Under the pieces are notes generated by a model. That model saw only the letters and a list, made by a program, of their open reading frames with translations, searched no databases and was not told where the DNA came from. Shown piece by piece: positions 41,339 through 51,745 of a stretch of 64,000 bases of DNA (the first letter of the stretch is position 1; the number at the start of each line of letters is the position of its first letter). This stretch comes from Pararhizobium arenae. GTDB lineage: Bacteria; Pseudomonadota; Alphaproteobacteria; Rhizobiales; Rhizobiaceae. Position numbers and translations under genes: made by a program. The stretch lies in assembly GCF_001931685.1 (NCBI RefSeq), contig NZ_MOOY01000001.1, forward strand, positions 62,001-126,000. Reading direction: 5' to 3'.

Positions 41339-41866
41339 ATGTGCCGTATTCTCGCTTTTTCACTCACTGCCTTCCTGGCAATGGTTATGGCCGGGCATGC
41401 TGCAGATGACGTGTTGCCGCCGGCCAACATCATCTTCGTCACCAGTACCGGTTTCTGGGAGGAAAGCGGCGATCCTCTCGAAGTGCTCGACCTGACCGGA
41501 GAGGCGAAGACGGATGAAACGGCTGACGTCCCCGCCGGAAAGGCAGCAGACGCGCAGAAACAACGAGGCTATTACAAGCTGATCGCCGTGCGGCAGCCGG
41601 ATGGCAATGCCCACATCTATCTGCAGCAGATTGCCTCAACGCCGGAGGGGCCGAAGGTGGTGACCTCCGCCGAGCTTGAAGAGTTCTCTGCGATGAAGGC
41701 CTACGTGACGGATATCAGGCCGGAAACATCCGACGGGATCAGCACGCAACCCGGCCTTTTTGCGACTGTCTATCTCAAGACCGATCCGGCCGCGACGGAG
41801 CCGGAGACCTGGACGGTGCTGATCGACGACATCGGCGACATCCGGATCGAGCGCGAAACGAACTGA
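41339..41866 (+). CDS. Exported hypothetical protein, 175 residues
   Basis: The start at 41339 is chosen because GGAG lies 10 bases upstream and it opens a signal peptide (MCRILAFSLTAFLAMVMAGHA, cleaved before ADDVLPP). The mature part is acidic with no cysteine and no recognised motif; residues around YYKLIAVRQPDGNAHIYLQQI look like beta structure. The gene converges with the DUF1275 gene; their ends abut without a gap. The function is unknown. Confidence 0.75.
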   Translation: MCRILAFSLTAFLAMVMAGHAADDVLPPANIIFVTSTGFWEESGDPLEVLDLTGEAKTDETADVPAGKAADAQKQRGYYKLIAVRQPDGNAHIYLQQIASTPEGPKVVTSAELEEFSAMKAYVTDIRPETSDGISTQPGLFATVYLKTDPAATEPETWTVLIDDIGDIRIERETN

Positions 41867-42583
41867 TCAGCTGGCAGCTTTTCTCCGATGGGGGGATACG
41901 GCCTGCGCAAAACGCTTCTGAATGTGCGGCGGCACGAACCAGATGGCGAGCGAAAGCATTGAAGCCCACAAGAACGCCACCCAGAGCGACGCCGCACCCC
42001 ACGTCTGCTGCATCACCGCGCCGGCAAGCGCACCGACGCCCATGCCGATCCACGGCACGATCTGCAGGCCCCAGCCTGACCGCGGATCGCCCAGAAGCCA
42101 GTAACCGAGGGCGCGGCCGAAGCGGGAGAGGGCACCTGTCACGTAGGTCAATCCGATGGGAAGACCTTCGACATGCTCGGCAGCCGCATTGATGGCGCCC
42201 ATCGCAAGAACGGTCAGGTAAAGTTGCGGCGTCGCGTAATCGGTTTCACCGAGCACCGCGGCTGCCGCGAGAAGAAGCGCGACGGTGGCGGTCACGGCAA
42301 AGGCGCGACGGCTGGCATTGTGCGCGACGATGATACCCAGCGCATTTCCCGCAATGAACATGGCGATCGCGCCGAGCAGCAGCAACGCATAGTCGATATT
42401 GCCTTCGGCAACCGCGATAGCTGCGCGGGTCGTATTGCCGCTCATGAAGGAAACGAAGCTGCCGGCCATCAGAAGGCCGATTGCATCCGTCATGCCCGCC
42501 AGCACCGAGGTTCCGGCAACAATCGCAAGGCCGATCGAGAAACGTCGCCGCCGAATGATCCCCCGTCGCCGCATCCGCGTCAT
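41867..42583 (-). CDS. DUF1275 (YoaK-like) membrane protein
   Basis: The 238-residue protein has about six hydrophobic helices. The conserved pattern GMTDAIGLLMAGSFVSFMSGNT after the first helix is the DUF1275/YoaK signature. These are inner-membrane proteins of unknown function, possibly transporters. The N terminus is very arginine-rich (RMRRRGIIRRRR), as expected for a cytoplasmic tail. Confidence 0.88.
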   Translation of the reverse strand: MTRMRRRGIIRRRRFSIGLAIVAGTSVLAGMTDAIGLLMAGSFVSFMSGNTTRAAIAVAEGNIDYALLLLGAIAMFIAGNALGIIVAHNASRRAFAVTATVALLLAAAAVLGETDYATPQLYLTVLAMGAINAAAEHVEGLPIGLTYVTGALSRFGRALGYWLLGDPRSGWGLQIVPWIGMGVGALAGAVMQQTWGAASLWVAFLWASMLSLAIWFVPPHIQKRFAQAVSPHRRKAAS

Positions 42584-42638
42584 GATGCCCTCTCATCGCC
42601 CGTAAAACAGGATGCCCCGTCCAAGTCCTTGTCTGCGC

Positions 42639-43586
42639 CTATTCCGCTGCTTCAAGTATCGCGGGATGGGGTCTCACTTCCCGGCAGCGGGTCATGGCGG
42701 CCGGGAGCGCTTCCGCCAGAAAGTCGATCAACGCCCTGACAGCCGGCAGGATACCGTGTCTCGAGGTGAAGGCCAGGTGCACGATCGCATCGCGGGAAGA
42801 CCAGTCTGGCAGGACCGGCACGAGCAAACCGGCTTTAAAACCGCGTTCGCACAGGTGATCCGGCAGCAAGCCTACACCGACGCCTTCGATTGCCGCGCGT
42901 TCCAGGATGCCGAAATCGCCGCAGCCGATGATGGGTTGGTGGACGATCTCCCGCTCTTCGCCGTCCCTGTGAACGAGCTGCCAGGTATCGGTGGCATGAA
43001 TGTCATTCATGGAGAGTGTCTGAACCTTCGCCAGCGTATCGATCGACAGCTCGGGATGACGCGCCATGAAGGCCGGGCTTGCCGCGAGAAAACGGCGGGC
43101 TTCGCCAAGCTTGCGCACGATAAGATGGTTCTCCGTATCGAGCTCGTCGCGGGCCCTGAGCGCGATGTCGATGCGCTCCTCTACCAGATCGATGCGCCGA
43201 TTGGTCGTATGGACGAGCACGCGAACACTGGGATACCGGCGGTGAAACGCGGGCAAGATGGCGGCCAGCATCGGGGTAAAGCCAATGGGGCTTGCCAGCC
43301 TCACCACGCCCGCAGGCGCGCTGCGTGCTGCTTCCACCACGGCCTGCGCGGCTTCGACACCGGCGAGCACCGTCTCGCACCGTTCGTAAAACGCCTGACC
43401 GATCTCGGTGACGCGGAGTTTACGGGTCGAGCGCTCGAGCAGGCGCACGTCCAGCTGCTGTTCCAGGCGGGCGACATGTTTGCTGAGCTTTGACTTTGGA
43501 ATGTTCAGACTTCGCGCGGCAGCCGAAAAGCCTTTGTGCTTCACGACAGCGGCAAACAGCGCGAGATCGTTGAGGTCCTGCATCAC
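42639..43586 (-). CDS. LysR family transcriptional regulator
   Basis: The 315-residue regulator has the N-terminal helix-turn-helix (about residues 18-48, KGFSAAARSLNIPKSKLSKHVARLE) and a C-terminal effector-binding domain. It is divergent from the azoreductase gene, with 151 bases between them, and the gap contains an inverted repeat of LysR-site type. LysR/azoR pairs of this layout usually respond to quinones or electrophiles. The regulated target is inferred from position. Confidence 0.93.
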   Translation of the reverse strand: MMQDLNDLALFAAVVKHKGFSAAARSLNIPKSKLSKHVARLEQQLDVRLLERSTRKLRVTEIGQAFYERCETVLAGVEAAQAVVEAARSAPAGVVRLASPIGFTPMLAAILPAFHRRYPSVRVLVHTTNRRIDLVEERIDIALRARDELDTENHLIVRKLGEARRFLAASPAFMARHPELSIDTLAKVQTLSMNDIHATDTWQLVHRDGEEREIVHQPIIGCGDFGILERAAIEGVGVGLLPDHLCERGFKAGLLVPVLPDWSSRDAIVHLAFTSRHGILPAVRALIDFLAEALPAAMTRCREVRPHPAILEAAE

Positions 43587-43621
43587 ATAATCCTTGATAA
43601 ACCGCGTCCAAGGCGCGGATG

Positions 43622-43649
43622 GTTTCCGATATTGTTTCTATCAGGAAAC
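43622..43649. promoter_or_regulatory. Inverted repeat, probable LysR operator
   Basis: GTTTCC-GATA (43622-43631) is mirrored by TATC-A-GGAAAC (43639-43649) across a 7-base spacer, with one unpaired A. It lies 36 bases before the regulator gene and about 90 bases before azoR. Confidence 0.6.
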
Positions 43650-43737
43650 GGATCGTGGAAAAAGAGGCGGCTTATCGCGCGATTGTTTTCAATTCATATC
43701 TCTGGCAACCGAATTACTCAAACCTTGAAGGTCTGCC

Positions 43738-44364
43738 ATGAACATCCTCCAAATCGATTCCGGCATCCTCGGCGATCATTCCGTTTCGCGCGCCCTGACT
43801 GCCGCCATCACCGAAAAGCTGAAGGCTGAAAATGCCGGTGCTTCTGTCGTCTACCGCGACGTTGCGGCTGCTCCGCTCGTTCATCTCAACGGCTCGCACC
43901 TGATGGCGGCCTCCGCCAATCCCGAAGGCATCGACGCGGGCCTTGCTGGCGAACTTGATGTTGCCCGTGATGCGCTGCAGGAATTTCTTGCCGCTGATGT
44001 CGTCGTCGTCGGCGCGCCGATGTACAACTTCACCATCCCGAGCCAGCTCAAGGCCTGGATCGACCGCATCCTCGTTGCCGGAACCACCTTCCGCTACACA
44101 GCTTCGGGCGTCGAAGGTCTCGCCAAAGGCAAGAAGGTCATCGTCGCCTCGACCCGTGGCGGTCACTATTCCGCCGGTTCGCCGATCAGCGCCATGGACC
44201 ACCAGGAAACCTACCTGAGCTCCGTCTTTGCCTTCATTGGTATCACCGATGTCGAATTCGTTCGTGCCGAAGGCCTGGCGATCAGCCCTGAGTCGAAAGA
44301 GGCTGCGATCGCAGCTGCCCATAAGGAAATCGAAGAGCGGGCCGATTTTTCAAAGGCCGCCTGA
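43738..44364 (+). CDS. azoR: FMN-dependent NADH:quinone reductase/azoreductase
   Basis: The enzyme reduces quinones and azo compounds by two electrons using NADH and FMN. The 208-residue protein has the flavodoxin-like fold with the phosphate-binding start NILQIDSGILGDHSVSR, the FMN-contacting PMYNFTIPSQLKAWID, and TRGGHYS. It is preceded by the LysR gene on the other strand and followed by a strong hairpin. Confidence 0.94.
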   Translation: MNILQIDSGILGDHSVSRALTAAITEKLKAENAGASVVYRDVAAAPLVHLNGSHLMAASANPEGIDAGLAGELDVARDALQEFLAADVVVVGAPMYNFTIPSQLKAWIDRILVAGTTFRYTASGVEGLAKGKKVIVASTRGGHYSAGSPISAMDHQETYLSSVFAFIGITDVEFVRAEGLAISPESKEAAIAAAHKEIEERADFSKAA

Positions 44365-44400
44365 TTCCGATCAGGGTTCTCTGCCCTCACGGTAACAAGC

Positions 44401-44431
44401 AAAGGCCGGACGATGTTTTCGTCCGGCCTTT
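44401..44431. terminator. Terminator between convergent azoR and rlmB
   Basis: A 13-bp perfect stem (44401-44413 with 44419-44431, loop TGTTT). Both arms end in A3/T3, so it can serve both strands. Confidence 0.85.
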
Positions 44432-44456
44432 GTGATTCTGTGAAGCGCTCTAAGTT

Positions 44457-45335
44457 TCAAACCTTCAGGTAGCTGCGAGCCGCATACATGGCGATCGCCG
44501 CTGCATTGGATACATTCAGCGACTTGATTGCACCGGGCATGTCCAGGCGGGCGAGCGCGGAGACGGTCGCACGGGTCTTCTGACGCAGGCCCTTGCCTTC
44601 CGAGCCAAGAACCAGCGCGATCTTCGTTCCCGAGAACGTGCTTTCGAGCGGTGCGGGGCCCTCCGAATCGAGGCCAACCGAGGTGAAGCCAAGCTTGTGA
44701 AGTTCTTCCAGCGCATCGGCGAGATTGGTGATCTGGATATACGGGATCATTTCCAGCGCGCCGGAGGCCGATTTCGCCAGAACGCCGGATTCCGTCGGGC
44801 TGTGACGCATGGTGGTGATCAGCGCGCCGGCGTTGAACGCGACGGCGGAACGCATGATGGCGCCGACATTGTGCGGGTCTGTGACCTGATCCAGCACCAG
44901 GATCAACGGGCTATCCTGCAGTACCGAGAGGCGGCGGACGGGCAGGGGGCGGGTTTCGAGCATAACGCCCTGGTGGATCGCGTCAGGCCCCAGAATCTTG
45001 TCGAGATCCTGCGGAGAGACCATTTCCACCGGGAACCTCAATTCGTCGACCGGGCCGATCTCAAGTCGTTGCAAGGCGTTCTGGGTGACCGAAAGCTTGA
45101 TGATCTGGCGTTCCGGATTGTCGAGGGCAGCCCGCACCGTGTGCAGGCCGTAGAGCAGAACCTGGTCCGGCTGCAACTGCGGGGCCTTCCAATCGTCCTT
45201 GCTCTTCTTGGAACGGCGATCCTGCGTCGGCGTCGGGATCTCGCCACGCTCGCGTTTGGCGTCGCGATGGGCGCGTCTCAAGGTGGCGTAGTGGGTGTCT
45301 TTGGCGCTCTTGTCGCCCGGATTATCTTTGCTCAT
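44457..45335 (-). CDS. rlmB: 23S rRNA 2'-O-methyltransferase RlmB/TrmH family
   Basis: The 292-residue protein is a SPOUT methyltransferase that probably modifies G2251 of 23S rRNA. The three motifs are seen as DQVTDPHNVGAIMRSA, VLGSEGKGLR and LNVSNAAAIAMY. The N terminus has an extra basic region (about 60 residues) before the substrate-binding domain. The exact target base is by family, not shown. Confidence 0.92.
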   Translation of the reverse strand: MSKDNPGDKSAKDTHYATLRRAHRDAKRERGEIPTPTQDRRSKKSKDDWKAPQLQPDQVLLYGLHTVRAALDNPERQIIKLSVTQNALQRLEIGPVDELRFPVEMVSPQDLDKILGPDAIHQGVMLETRPLPVRRLSVLQDSPLILVLDQVTDPHNVGAIMRSAVAFNAGALITTMRHSPTESGVLAKSASGALEMIPYIQITNLADALEELHKLGFTSVGLDSEGPAPLESTFSGTKIALVLGSEGKGLRQKTRATVSALARLDMPGAIKSLNVSNAAAIAMYAARSYLKV

Positions 45336-45440
45336 GCTTGCCTTATATCGGCGAAGGCCTACGGGCGAAACCGTTTTTCTGGATTTGCCGGGCTTGCGAT
45401 TTTTCTATCGGAAAATCACATTTTTTTCTGAAAGGTCGTG

Positions 45441-45470
45441 TTGACAGGAGGAAACCATCCGTCCATATAG
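45441..45470 (+). promoter_or_regulatory. Promoter of tRNA-Tyr/tRNA-Gly
   Basis: A perfect TTGACA (45441-45446) is followed after 17 bases by CATATA (45464-45469), or after 18 by ATATAG. It lies 80 bases before the tRNA. Confidence 0.75.
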
Positions 45471-45549
45471 CCGCCCAGATCACGAGGCGCTGACGCAAAT
45501 GAGGCGCCGAAACGATCCTATACTGGTCGCTTGATCCTGACAGAATAAT

Positions 45550-45634
45550 GGAGGGATGCCCGAGTGGTTAAAGGGGACGGACTGTAAATCCGTTGGCTCA
45601 GCCTACGTTGGTTCAAATCCAACTCCCTCCACCA
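45550..45634 (+). tRNA. tRNA-Tyr (anticodon GTA)
   Basis: 85 bases with the long variable arm of class II tRNAs, acceptor GGAGGGA paired to TCCCTCC, anticodon loop CTGTAAA and an encoded CCA. Confidence 0.97.
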
Positions 45635-45658
45635 TTCTGTTGCACGGATCATGACCCC

Positions 45659-45732
45659 GCGGGTATAGCTCAATGGTAGAGCAGCAGCCTTCCAAGCTGA
45701 ATACGCGGGTTCGATTCCCGCTACCCGCTCCA
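45659..45732 (+). tRNA. tRNA-Gly (anticodon TCC)
   Basis: 74 bases, acceptor GCGGGTA paired to TACCCGC, anticodon loop CTTCCAA and an encoded CCA. It is 24 bases after tRNA-Tyr. Confidence 0.97.
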
Positions 45733-45790
45733 ACTCATCGCACAATCTTACGAATGTCGTGAAATAGCGGTCGCAGCGCACGGTGCGATA

Positions 45791-46024
45791 TCAGTCCCGT
45801 TCTGCCGGACAGCTTTCAAGATCGTGGAAGGCGCAGTGGAAGGGATGCGGTAGGCTATTCACGCGATATCCCCGCTCGGCTGACCATCGGACAAGCATTT
45901 TTGTCGTGACATCGTTTTTGTAGCGTGTACCAGGTTCCTCGTTCCCGGAGCGACGGGCTACGTCCGTCGGGCGCAGAAACAGCGCCGCGCCGCCGGAATA
46001 TATGGCCAGTTTCAGCCCTTGCAT
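45791..46024 (-). CDS. Small hypothetical protein, 77 residues
   Basis: I do not recognise this gene. A good ribosome-binding site (GAGGGG, 9 bases before the ATG) supports the start. The product has a short hydrophobic N-terminal part (KLAIYSGGAALFL) and a basic remainder with two cysteines near the end. It is antisense to the tuf transcript direction and sits between tRNA-Gly and tuf. It could be a chance frame. Confidence 0.4.
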   Translation of the reverse strand: MQGLKLAIYSGGAALFLRPTDVARRSGNEEPGTRYKNDVTTKMLVRWSAERGYRVNSLPHPFHCAFHDLESCPAERD

Positions 46025-46578
46025 GCCAGTATCCCCTCATTTCCAGCACCCGAACCCTTAAGAATGTATTGGAAATTCGGGGGAATTTCACCTGTTAGTT
46101 GATGTATTCCAGAATTATCTAATGTTTTTTCCGCGCCGGGGAGGGCTACACGCTTCCCGGTTCCACCCGCGGCGTCTCCTTGCGCTGCGATTCTCACGAT
46201 CGCGGAACGGCAAAAGATGAGCATCTCGCCGAAAGATGTTGGGCCGTGGGTGAGGAGAGCGTCGCGCGGATTGCCTTGGCGCTGGGAAAAGCCTGGCGCA
46301 CATCAAATGCGCCTGCTGTCCGATTCAGCTGAAACGAATGTCGTTCCCCGGCCGACAGAGTGTCCGGCATTCCGGGCTTTTCCGTTGTTTTCATTCGGAA
46401 AGCGTCCGTACTGGAAAAGCAGTCGCCGGCGCACCATATGACGGATCAAGGTGTACCGGAGCTCCGGTATGGCGCAACGCAATTAAGTCTTGCGCAATTC
46501 TTCTGAAACCCTTAAACGCCTCCCCAAACCGGCGCCGCCGGACGCATCCATTGTCATAGATCACAGGAAACCTAGCCC
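46025..46578 (+). other. Intergenic region upstream of tuf
   Basis: 554 bases with no supported gene. It holds the likely tuf promoter near its end; the first part (about 46040-46135) is AT-richer. Confidence 0.5.
46490..46518 (+). promoter_or_regulatory. Possible promoter of tuf
   Basis: TTGCGC (46490-46495) and TAAACG (46513-46518) are spaced by 17 bases, with a leader of about 54 bases to the ATG. Confidence 0.45.
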
Positions 46579-47754
<1,176 letters not shown>

Positions 47755-47790
47755 TTCTCGACGATCCGGCTTTGAGCCTGATTGAATTGA

Positions 47791-47826
47791 AGAAGGCGTC
47801 GCAAGTGATTGCGACGCCTTCTTTTT
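47791..47826 (+). terminator. Intrinsic terminator of tuf
   Basis: A 12-bp stem (47792-47803 with 47810-47821, loop AGTGAT) followed by T5, about 37 bases after the stop. Confidence 0.93.
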
Positions 47827-47918
47827 GTTGCCTTTAAGGGCCTTCGCGGCGTCCCCAACTGGTAATCGTCATACTTTTCACCTAGAAACGCGGCAATGCA
47901 ATTTCTGGGAGGATCAGG

Positions 47919-48812
47919 ATGAAAAAGAGAATTCTGTTTACCGGTGGTTCGGGCAAGGCTGGGCGCCATGCCGTGCCTTATCTGGTGGAGGCGGGTTACG
48001 AGGTCCACAATATCGACCTCACGCCACTGGAGAGCCCCGGTGTCACCAATCTGATCGCCGACATTACCGACAGCGGGCAGATGTTCAATGTGCTCTCCAT
48101 GCACCGCGACTTCCCGGATCTCGAAGGCGGGCAGGGGCCGCAGCCTTTCGATGCCGTCGTCCACTTCGCCGCCGTGCCGCGCATCCTGATCAAGCCGGAC
48201 AACGAGACGTTCCGCATCAACACGATGGGCACCTATAACGTCATCGAGGCGGCGGTGAAGCTCGGGGTGCGCAAGGTCGTCGTCGCATCCAGCGAGACGA
48301 CCTATGGCGTCTGCTTTGCCGAAGGGCATCGCGACTTTCATCATTTTCCGCTGGAAGAGGACTATGACGTCAACCCGATGGACAGCTACGGGCTTTCCAA
48401 GGTGGTCAATGAGAAGACGGCGCGCGCCTTTGCCGAGCGTTATGGCGCCGACGTCTACGCGCTGCGAATCGGCAATGTCATCGAGCCGCATGAATATGCG
48501 AATTTCCCGGCCTATTTCGCCGACACGTCGATTCGCAAGCGCATCGCCTGGAGCTATATCGATGCCCGCGACCTCGGGCAGATCGTCAAGCTCTGCATCG
48601 AGAAAGATGGGCTCGGTTATCAGGTCTTCAACGCCGCAAACGACACGGTTTCCGCCAATACGCCGACGCGCGAACTGGCCGCGCAGTATTTCCCTAACGT
48701 GTCATTCCGTCGCGAGGTCGACACGTATGAGGGGCTGCTTTCAAACCGGAAGATCAAGGATGTTCTTGGCTTTCGGGAAGAACACGATTGGCGCAAATAC
48801 GTGAAAGTCTAA
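47919..48812 (+). CDS. NAD-dependent epimerase/dehydratase family protein
   Basis: The 297-residue protein is an extended short-chain dehydrogenase: the cofactor motif GGSGKAG is at residues 9-15, the serine region SSETTYG at 124-130 and the catalytic YGLSK at 157-161. The substrate is probably a nucleotide sugar or sugar acid, but nothing in the sequence decides which. AGGA lies 9 bases upstream. It is isolated between the tuf terminator and tRNA-Trp. Confidence 0.88.
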   Translation: MKKRILFTGGSGKAGRHAVPYLVEAGYEVHNIDLTPLESPGVTNLIADITDSGQMFNVLSMHRDFPDLEGGQGPQPFDAVVHFAAVPRILIKPDNETFRINTMGTYNVIEAAVKLGVRKVVVASSETTYGVCFAEGHRDFHHFPLEEDYDVNPMDSYGLSKVVNEKTARAFAERYGADVYALRIGNVIEPHEYANFPAYFADTSIRKRIAWSYIDARDLGQIVKLCIEKDGLGYQVFNAANDTVSANTPTRELAAQYFPNVSFRREVDTYEGLLSNRKIKDVLGFREEHDWRKYVKV

Positions 48813-48914
48813 GTTTCTGCCAGCGGATAGGCTCTTTCTTCCCCTGCGGTTCAGGCGACGAAAGGTGGCTGAGAAGATTCTCCGGCATTGCCGAATTTTT
48901 TCAACGAAAGGCGC

Positions 48915-48943
48915 TTGTCTTCCACCGGCAAACTGAATAATAA
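48915..48943 (+). promoter_or_regulatory. Promoter of tRNA-Trp-secE-nusG
   Basis: TTGTCT (48915-48920) is followed after 17 bases by TAATAA (48938-48943), about 52 bases before the tRNA. Confidence 0.7.
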
Positions 48944-48994
48944 GCCGCAGTCCTCATGTGGCGCCGCTAAGATTTATGGCGCCCAAGAGGTGAT

Positions 48995-49070
<76 letters not shown>

Positions 49071-49271
49071 TTCGATCCAGCGCAGATAGTTGCCGCGGTG
49101 CAATGGCTGATGTATAAATGGTGAGAGGGCTTGCTCTCTCCCTCTAATTTCGCAAAAAGACCGGCGACCTCTTGTGATTTCGAGAATCGGTCTTTATGTA
49201 GGGTTCAAACAGACACGCGGCGCGTGGGGCTGAAAGTTCAGCTTTACGGGCCGTTAAGGCGTGAGCATTCA

Positions 49272-49472
49272 ATGGCATCGAAAACTAATCCGTTTACGTT
49301 TCTGCAGCAGGTCCGCGCTGAAACGGCGAAAGTGACTTGGCCGTCGCGGCGCGAGACGATGATCTCGACGCTCATGGTCTTTGTCATGGTCTTTTTTGCT
49401 GCTGCTTTCTTTTTTGCGGCTGATCAGTTGATGGGTTGGGGTATCGGCCTCATCCTGAACGTCGGTCTCTAA
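49272..49472 (+). CDS. secE: Preprotein translocase subunit SecE
   Basis: SecE stabilises the SecYEG channel. The 66-residue single-helix form has the amphipathic segment FLQQVRAETAKVTWPSRRET followed by one membrane helix (about 30-52). The start MASKTNPF was chosen by family length. It is followed after 14 bases by nusG. Confidence 0.95.
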   Translation: MASKTNPFTFLQQVRAETAKVTWPSRRETMISTLMVFVMVFFAAAFFFAADQLMGWGIGLILNVGL

Positions 49473-49486
49473 GAGGAGGTATGGGG

Positions 49487-50017
49487 ATGGCAGCGCGCTG
49501 GTACATTGTTCACGCCTATTCGAACTTCGAGAAGAAGGTCGCCGACGACATTGAAAACAAGGCTCGCCAGAAAGGGCTTGAGCATCTTTTCGAAAAGATT
49601 CTCGTTCCGACCGAAAAGGTTGTCGAGGTTCGTCGCGGTCGCAAGGTCGATGCCGAGCGCAAGTTCTTCCCGGGTTACGTTCTCGTGCGCGCCAACCTGA
49701 CGGATGAGGCCTATCACCTCATCAAGAATACGCCGAAGGTGACGGGCTTCCTCGGTTCCGACAATAAGCCGGTTCCGATTCCGGATTATGAAGCCGAGCG
49801 CATTCTCGGTCAGGTTCAGGACGGCGTCGATCGTCCGAAGCCTTCGATCTCCTTCGAGATCGGCGAGCAGGTCCGCGTTTCCGATGGTCCGTTCGCATCC
49901 TTCAACGGCATCGTTCAGGATGTCGATGAAGAGCGCTCGCGCCTCAAGGTCGAGGTTTCGATCTTCGGTCGCGCAACGCCGGTCGACCTCGAATACGCGC
50001 AGGTCGAGAAGGTCTGA
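49487..50017 (+). CDS. nusG: Transcription termination/antitermination protein NusG
   Basis: NusG binds RNA polymerase and links it to Rho or the ribosome. The ATG at 49487 is preferred over 49481 because AGGAGG ends 7 bases before it and it gives MAARWYIVHAYSNFEKK, 176 residues. The C-terminal KOW domain is seen around GEQVRVSDGPFASFNGIV. Length is normal. Confidence 0.97.
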   Translation: MAARWYIVHAYSNFEKKVADDIENKARQKGLEHLFEKILVPTEKVVEVRRGRKVDAERKFFPGYVLVRANLTDEAYHLIKNTPKVTGFLGSDNKPVPIPDYEAERILGQVQDGVDRPKPSISFEIGEQVRVSDGPFASFNGIVQDVDEERSRLKVEVSIFGRATPVDLEYAQVEKV

Positions 50018-50061
50018 GTTTTAAGAGTTGGTCGCGACGTCCGTTCGCGATCCTGATGAAC

Positions 50062-50085
50062 TGCCGGAAGCCATGGTTTCCGGCA
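50062..50085 (+). other. Hairpin in the nusG-rplK gap
   Basis: An 8-bp perfect stem (50062-50069 with 50078-50085), extendable into the loop. There is no T run, so it is not a terminator. Confidence 0.55.
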
Positions 50086-50269
50086 TTGCGGGCTATCCCG
50101 CACATCGCGTGGAAGGATCAGGGTCTTAGCCGGACCGGCCATCCGCACCACGCAACCGCAGCCGCCGGGTCCTGAAGAGGGGGTCGGCAGAATTGATCGG
50201 GAAACCGGTCGTCATAGTTCCGGCAGTCCCGCAGTTGGGAAGGTCGGCAAACTGTAAAGGCAGAGAGAT

Positions 50270-50701
50270 ATGGCTAAGAAAGTTGCAGGCCAGCTCAAGC
50301 TTCAGGTCAAGGCAGGATCGGCAAACCCGTCCCCGCCGATCGGCCCGGCGCTTGGTCAGCGTGGCATTAACATCATGGAATTCTGCAAGTCGTTCAACGC
50401 GGCTACGCAGGAAATGGAAAAGGGTATGCCGATCCCGGTCGTCATCACCTACTACCAGGACAAGTCCTTCACCTTCGCGATGAAGCAGCCGCCGGTTACC
50501 TACTGGCTGAAGAAGGAAGCAAAGATCACCTCCGGTTCCAAGACGCCTGGTAAGGGCGGCAAGGCCGGCTCCATCACCAAGGCTCAGGTTCGCACGATCG
50601 CTGAAGCCAAGATGAAGGATCTGAACGCAGCCGATATCGAAGGCGCAATGGCAATGGTTGAGGGCTCTGCCCGCTCCATGGGCCTGGAAGTGGTAGGTTG
50701 A
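50270..50701 (+). CDS. rplK: 50S ribosomal protein L11
   Basis: L11 forms part of the GTPase-associated centre. The 143-residue protein has the family start [23 protein letters not shown] and the C-terminal RNA-binding domain. A 252-base gap separates it from nusG. It lies 2 bases before rplA. Confidence 0.98.
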   Translation: MAKKVAGQLKLQVKAGSANPSPPIGPALGQRGINIMEFCKSFNAATQEMEKGMPIPVVITYYQDKSFTFAMKQPPVTYWLKKEAKITSGSKTPGKGGKAGSITKAQVRTIAEAKMKDLNAADIEGAMAMVEGSARSMGLEVVG

Positions 50702-50703
50702 TC

Positions 50704-51402
50704 ATGGCTAAGCTTGCAAAGCGTATTCAGAAAATCCGCGAAGGCGTTGATCCGACCAAGCTCGTCGCTCTTAACGATGCTATCTCCATGGTCAAGGAAC
50801 GTGCCGTCGCCAAGTTCGACGAAACCATCGAAATCGCGATGAACCTGGGCGTTGACCCGCGTCACGCCGACCAGATGGTACGCGGCGTTGTCAACCTGCC
50901 GAACGGCACCGGCCGTGACGTTCGCGTTGCCGTCTTCGCACGCGGCGCCAAGGCTGACGAAGCCCGCGCTGCTGGCGCTGACATCGTTGGCGCGGAAGAC
51001 CTGCTGGAAATCGTCCAGGGCGGCAAGATCGACTTCGATCGTTGCATCGCGACCCCGGACATGATGCCGCTCGTCGGTCGTCTCGGTAAGGTTCTCGGCC
51101 CCCGCGGCATGATGCCGAACCCGAAGGTCGGCACCGTGACCATGGACGTCACCGGCGCCGTCAAGGCTTCCAAGGGTGGCGCAGTCGAGTTCCGCGTCGA
51201 GAAGGCTGGTATCGTCCATGCCGGTATCGGCAAGGCTTCGTTCGACGCCAAGGCTCTCGAAGAAAACATCAAGGCGTTTGCCGACGCTGTCGTCAAGGCA
51301 AAGCCGGCTGGTGCCAAGGGTAACTACGTCAAGCGCGTAGCGATCTCCTCGACCATGGGTCCGGGCGTCAAGATCGACCCGGCGACCGTAACGGCCGCTT
51401 GA
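50704..51402 (+). CDS. rplA: 50S ribosomal protein L1
   Basis: L1 forms the mobile L1 stalk and, in many bacteria, represses its own rplK-rplA mRNA. The 232-residue protein has the signature [11 protein letters not shown]. The start at 50704 ([10 protein letters not shown]) gives the usual length. Confidence 0.98.
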   Translation: MAKLAKRIQKIREGVDPTKLVALNDAISMVKERAVAKFDETIEIAMNLGVDPRHADQMVRGVVNLPNGTGRDVRVAVFARGAKADEARAAGADIVGAEDLLEIVQGGKIDFDRCIATPDMMPLVGRLGKVLGPRGMMPNPKVGTVTMDVTGAVKASKGGAVEFRVEKAGIVHAGIGKASFDAKALEENIKAFADAVVKAKPAGAKGNYVKRVAISSTMGPGVKIDPATVTAA

Positions 51403-51745
51403 TAAAGTTTCCCGGACCACAAGGTCCGGAACCAAGATTTCCGGCCCCTCGGGGCCGGAGATTTCCGGGGTCAAACCCGGAACTCCTGTCCGAGATTGCA
51501 GGCGGCCTTCTTTCCTTGGAAATTCGGCCTTAATCACTTCGCCTGCATGAGACGGGTAAGGCCCGAATTTCATAACACGCCTGGCGTGGAAGTTCGGTTC
51601 GAACCTCGGCTTGCCTTGTGAACGCTGCGAAGCGTCCGCAGGGGACAGGATCCTCGAGCGTCGCTTGGGATCGTTTCTGATCCCGCGCGGCAAAGGCAAA
51701 CCCGATGGGACTGCACGTCGTAGTCCCGTCAACTGGAGATAGGCA
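51403..51745 (+). promoter_or_regulatory. rplJ leader region with three hairpins
   Basis: This 343-base leader separates rplA and rplJ. It starts with three hairpins: 51412-51418 with 51423-51429; 51441-51448 with 51451-51458; and 51465-51469 with 51476-51480. The arms share CCGG words and could also pair in other ways. In relatives, L10/L12 bind the rplJ leader to repress translation; a match to that structure is likely but not proven here. Confidence 0.6.
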
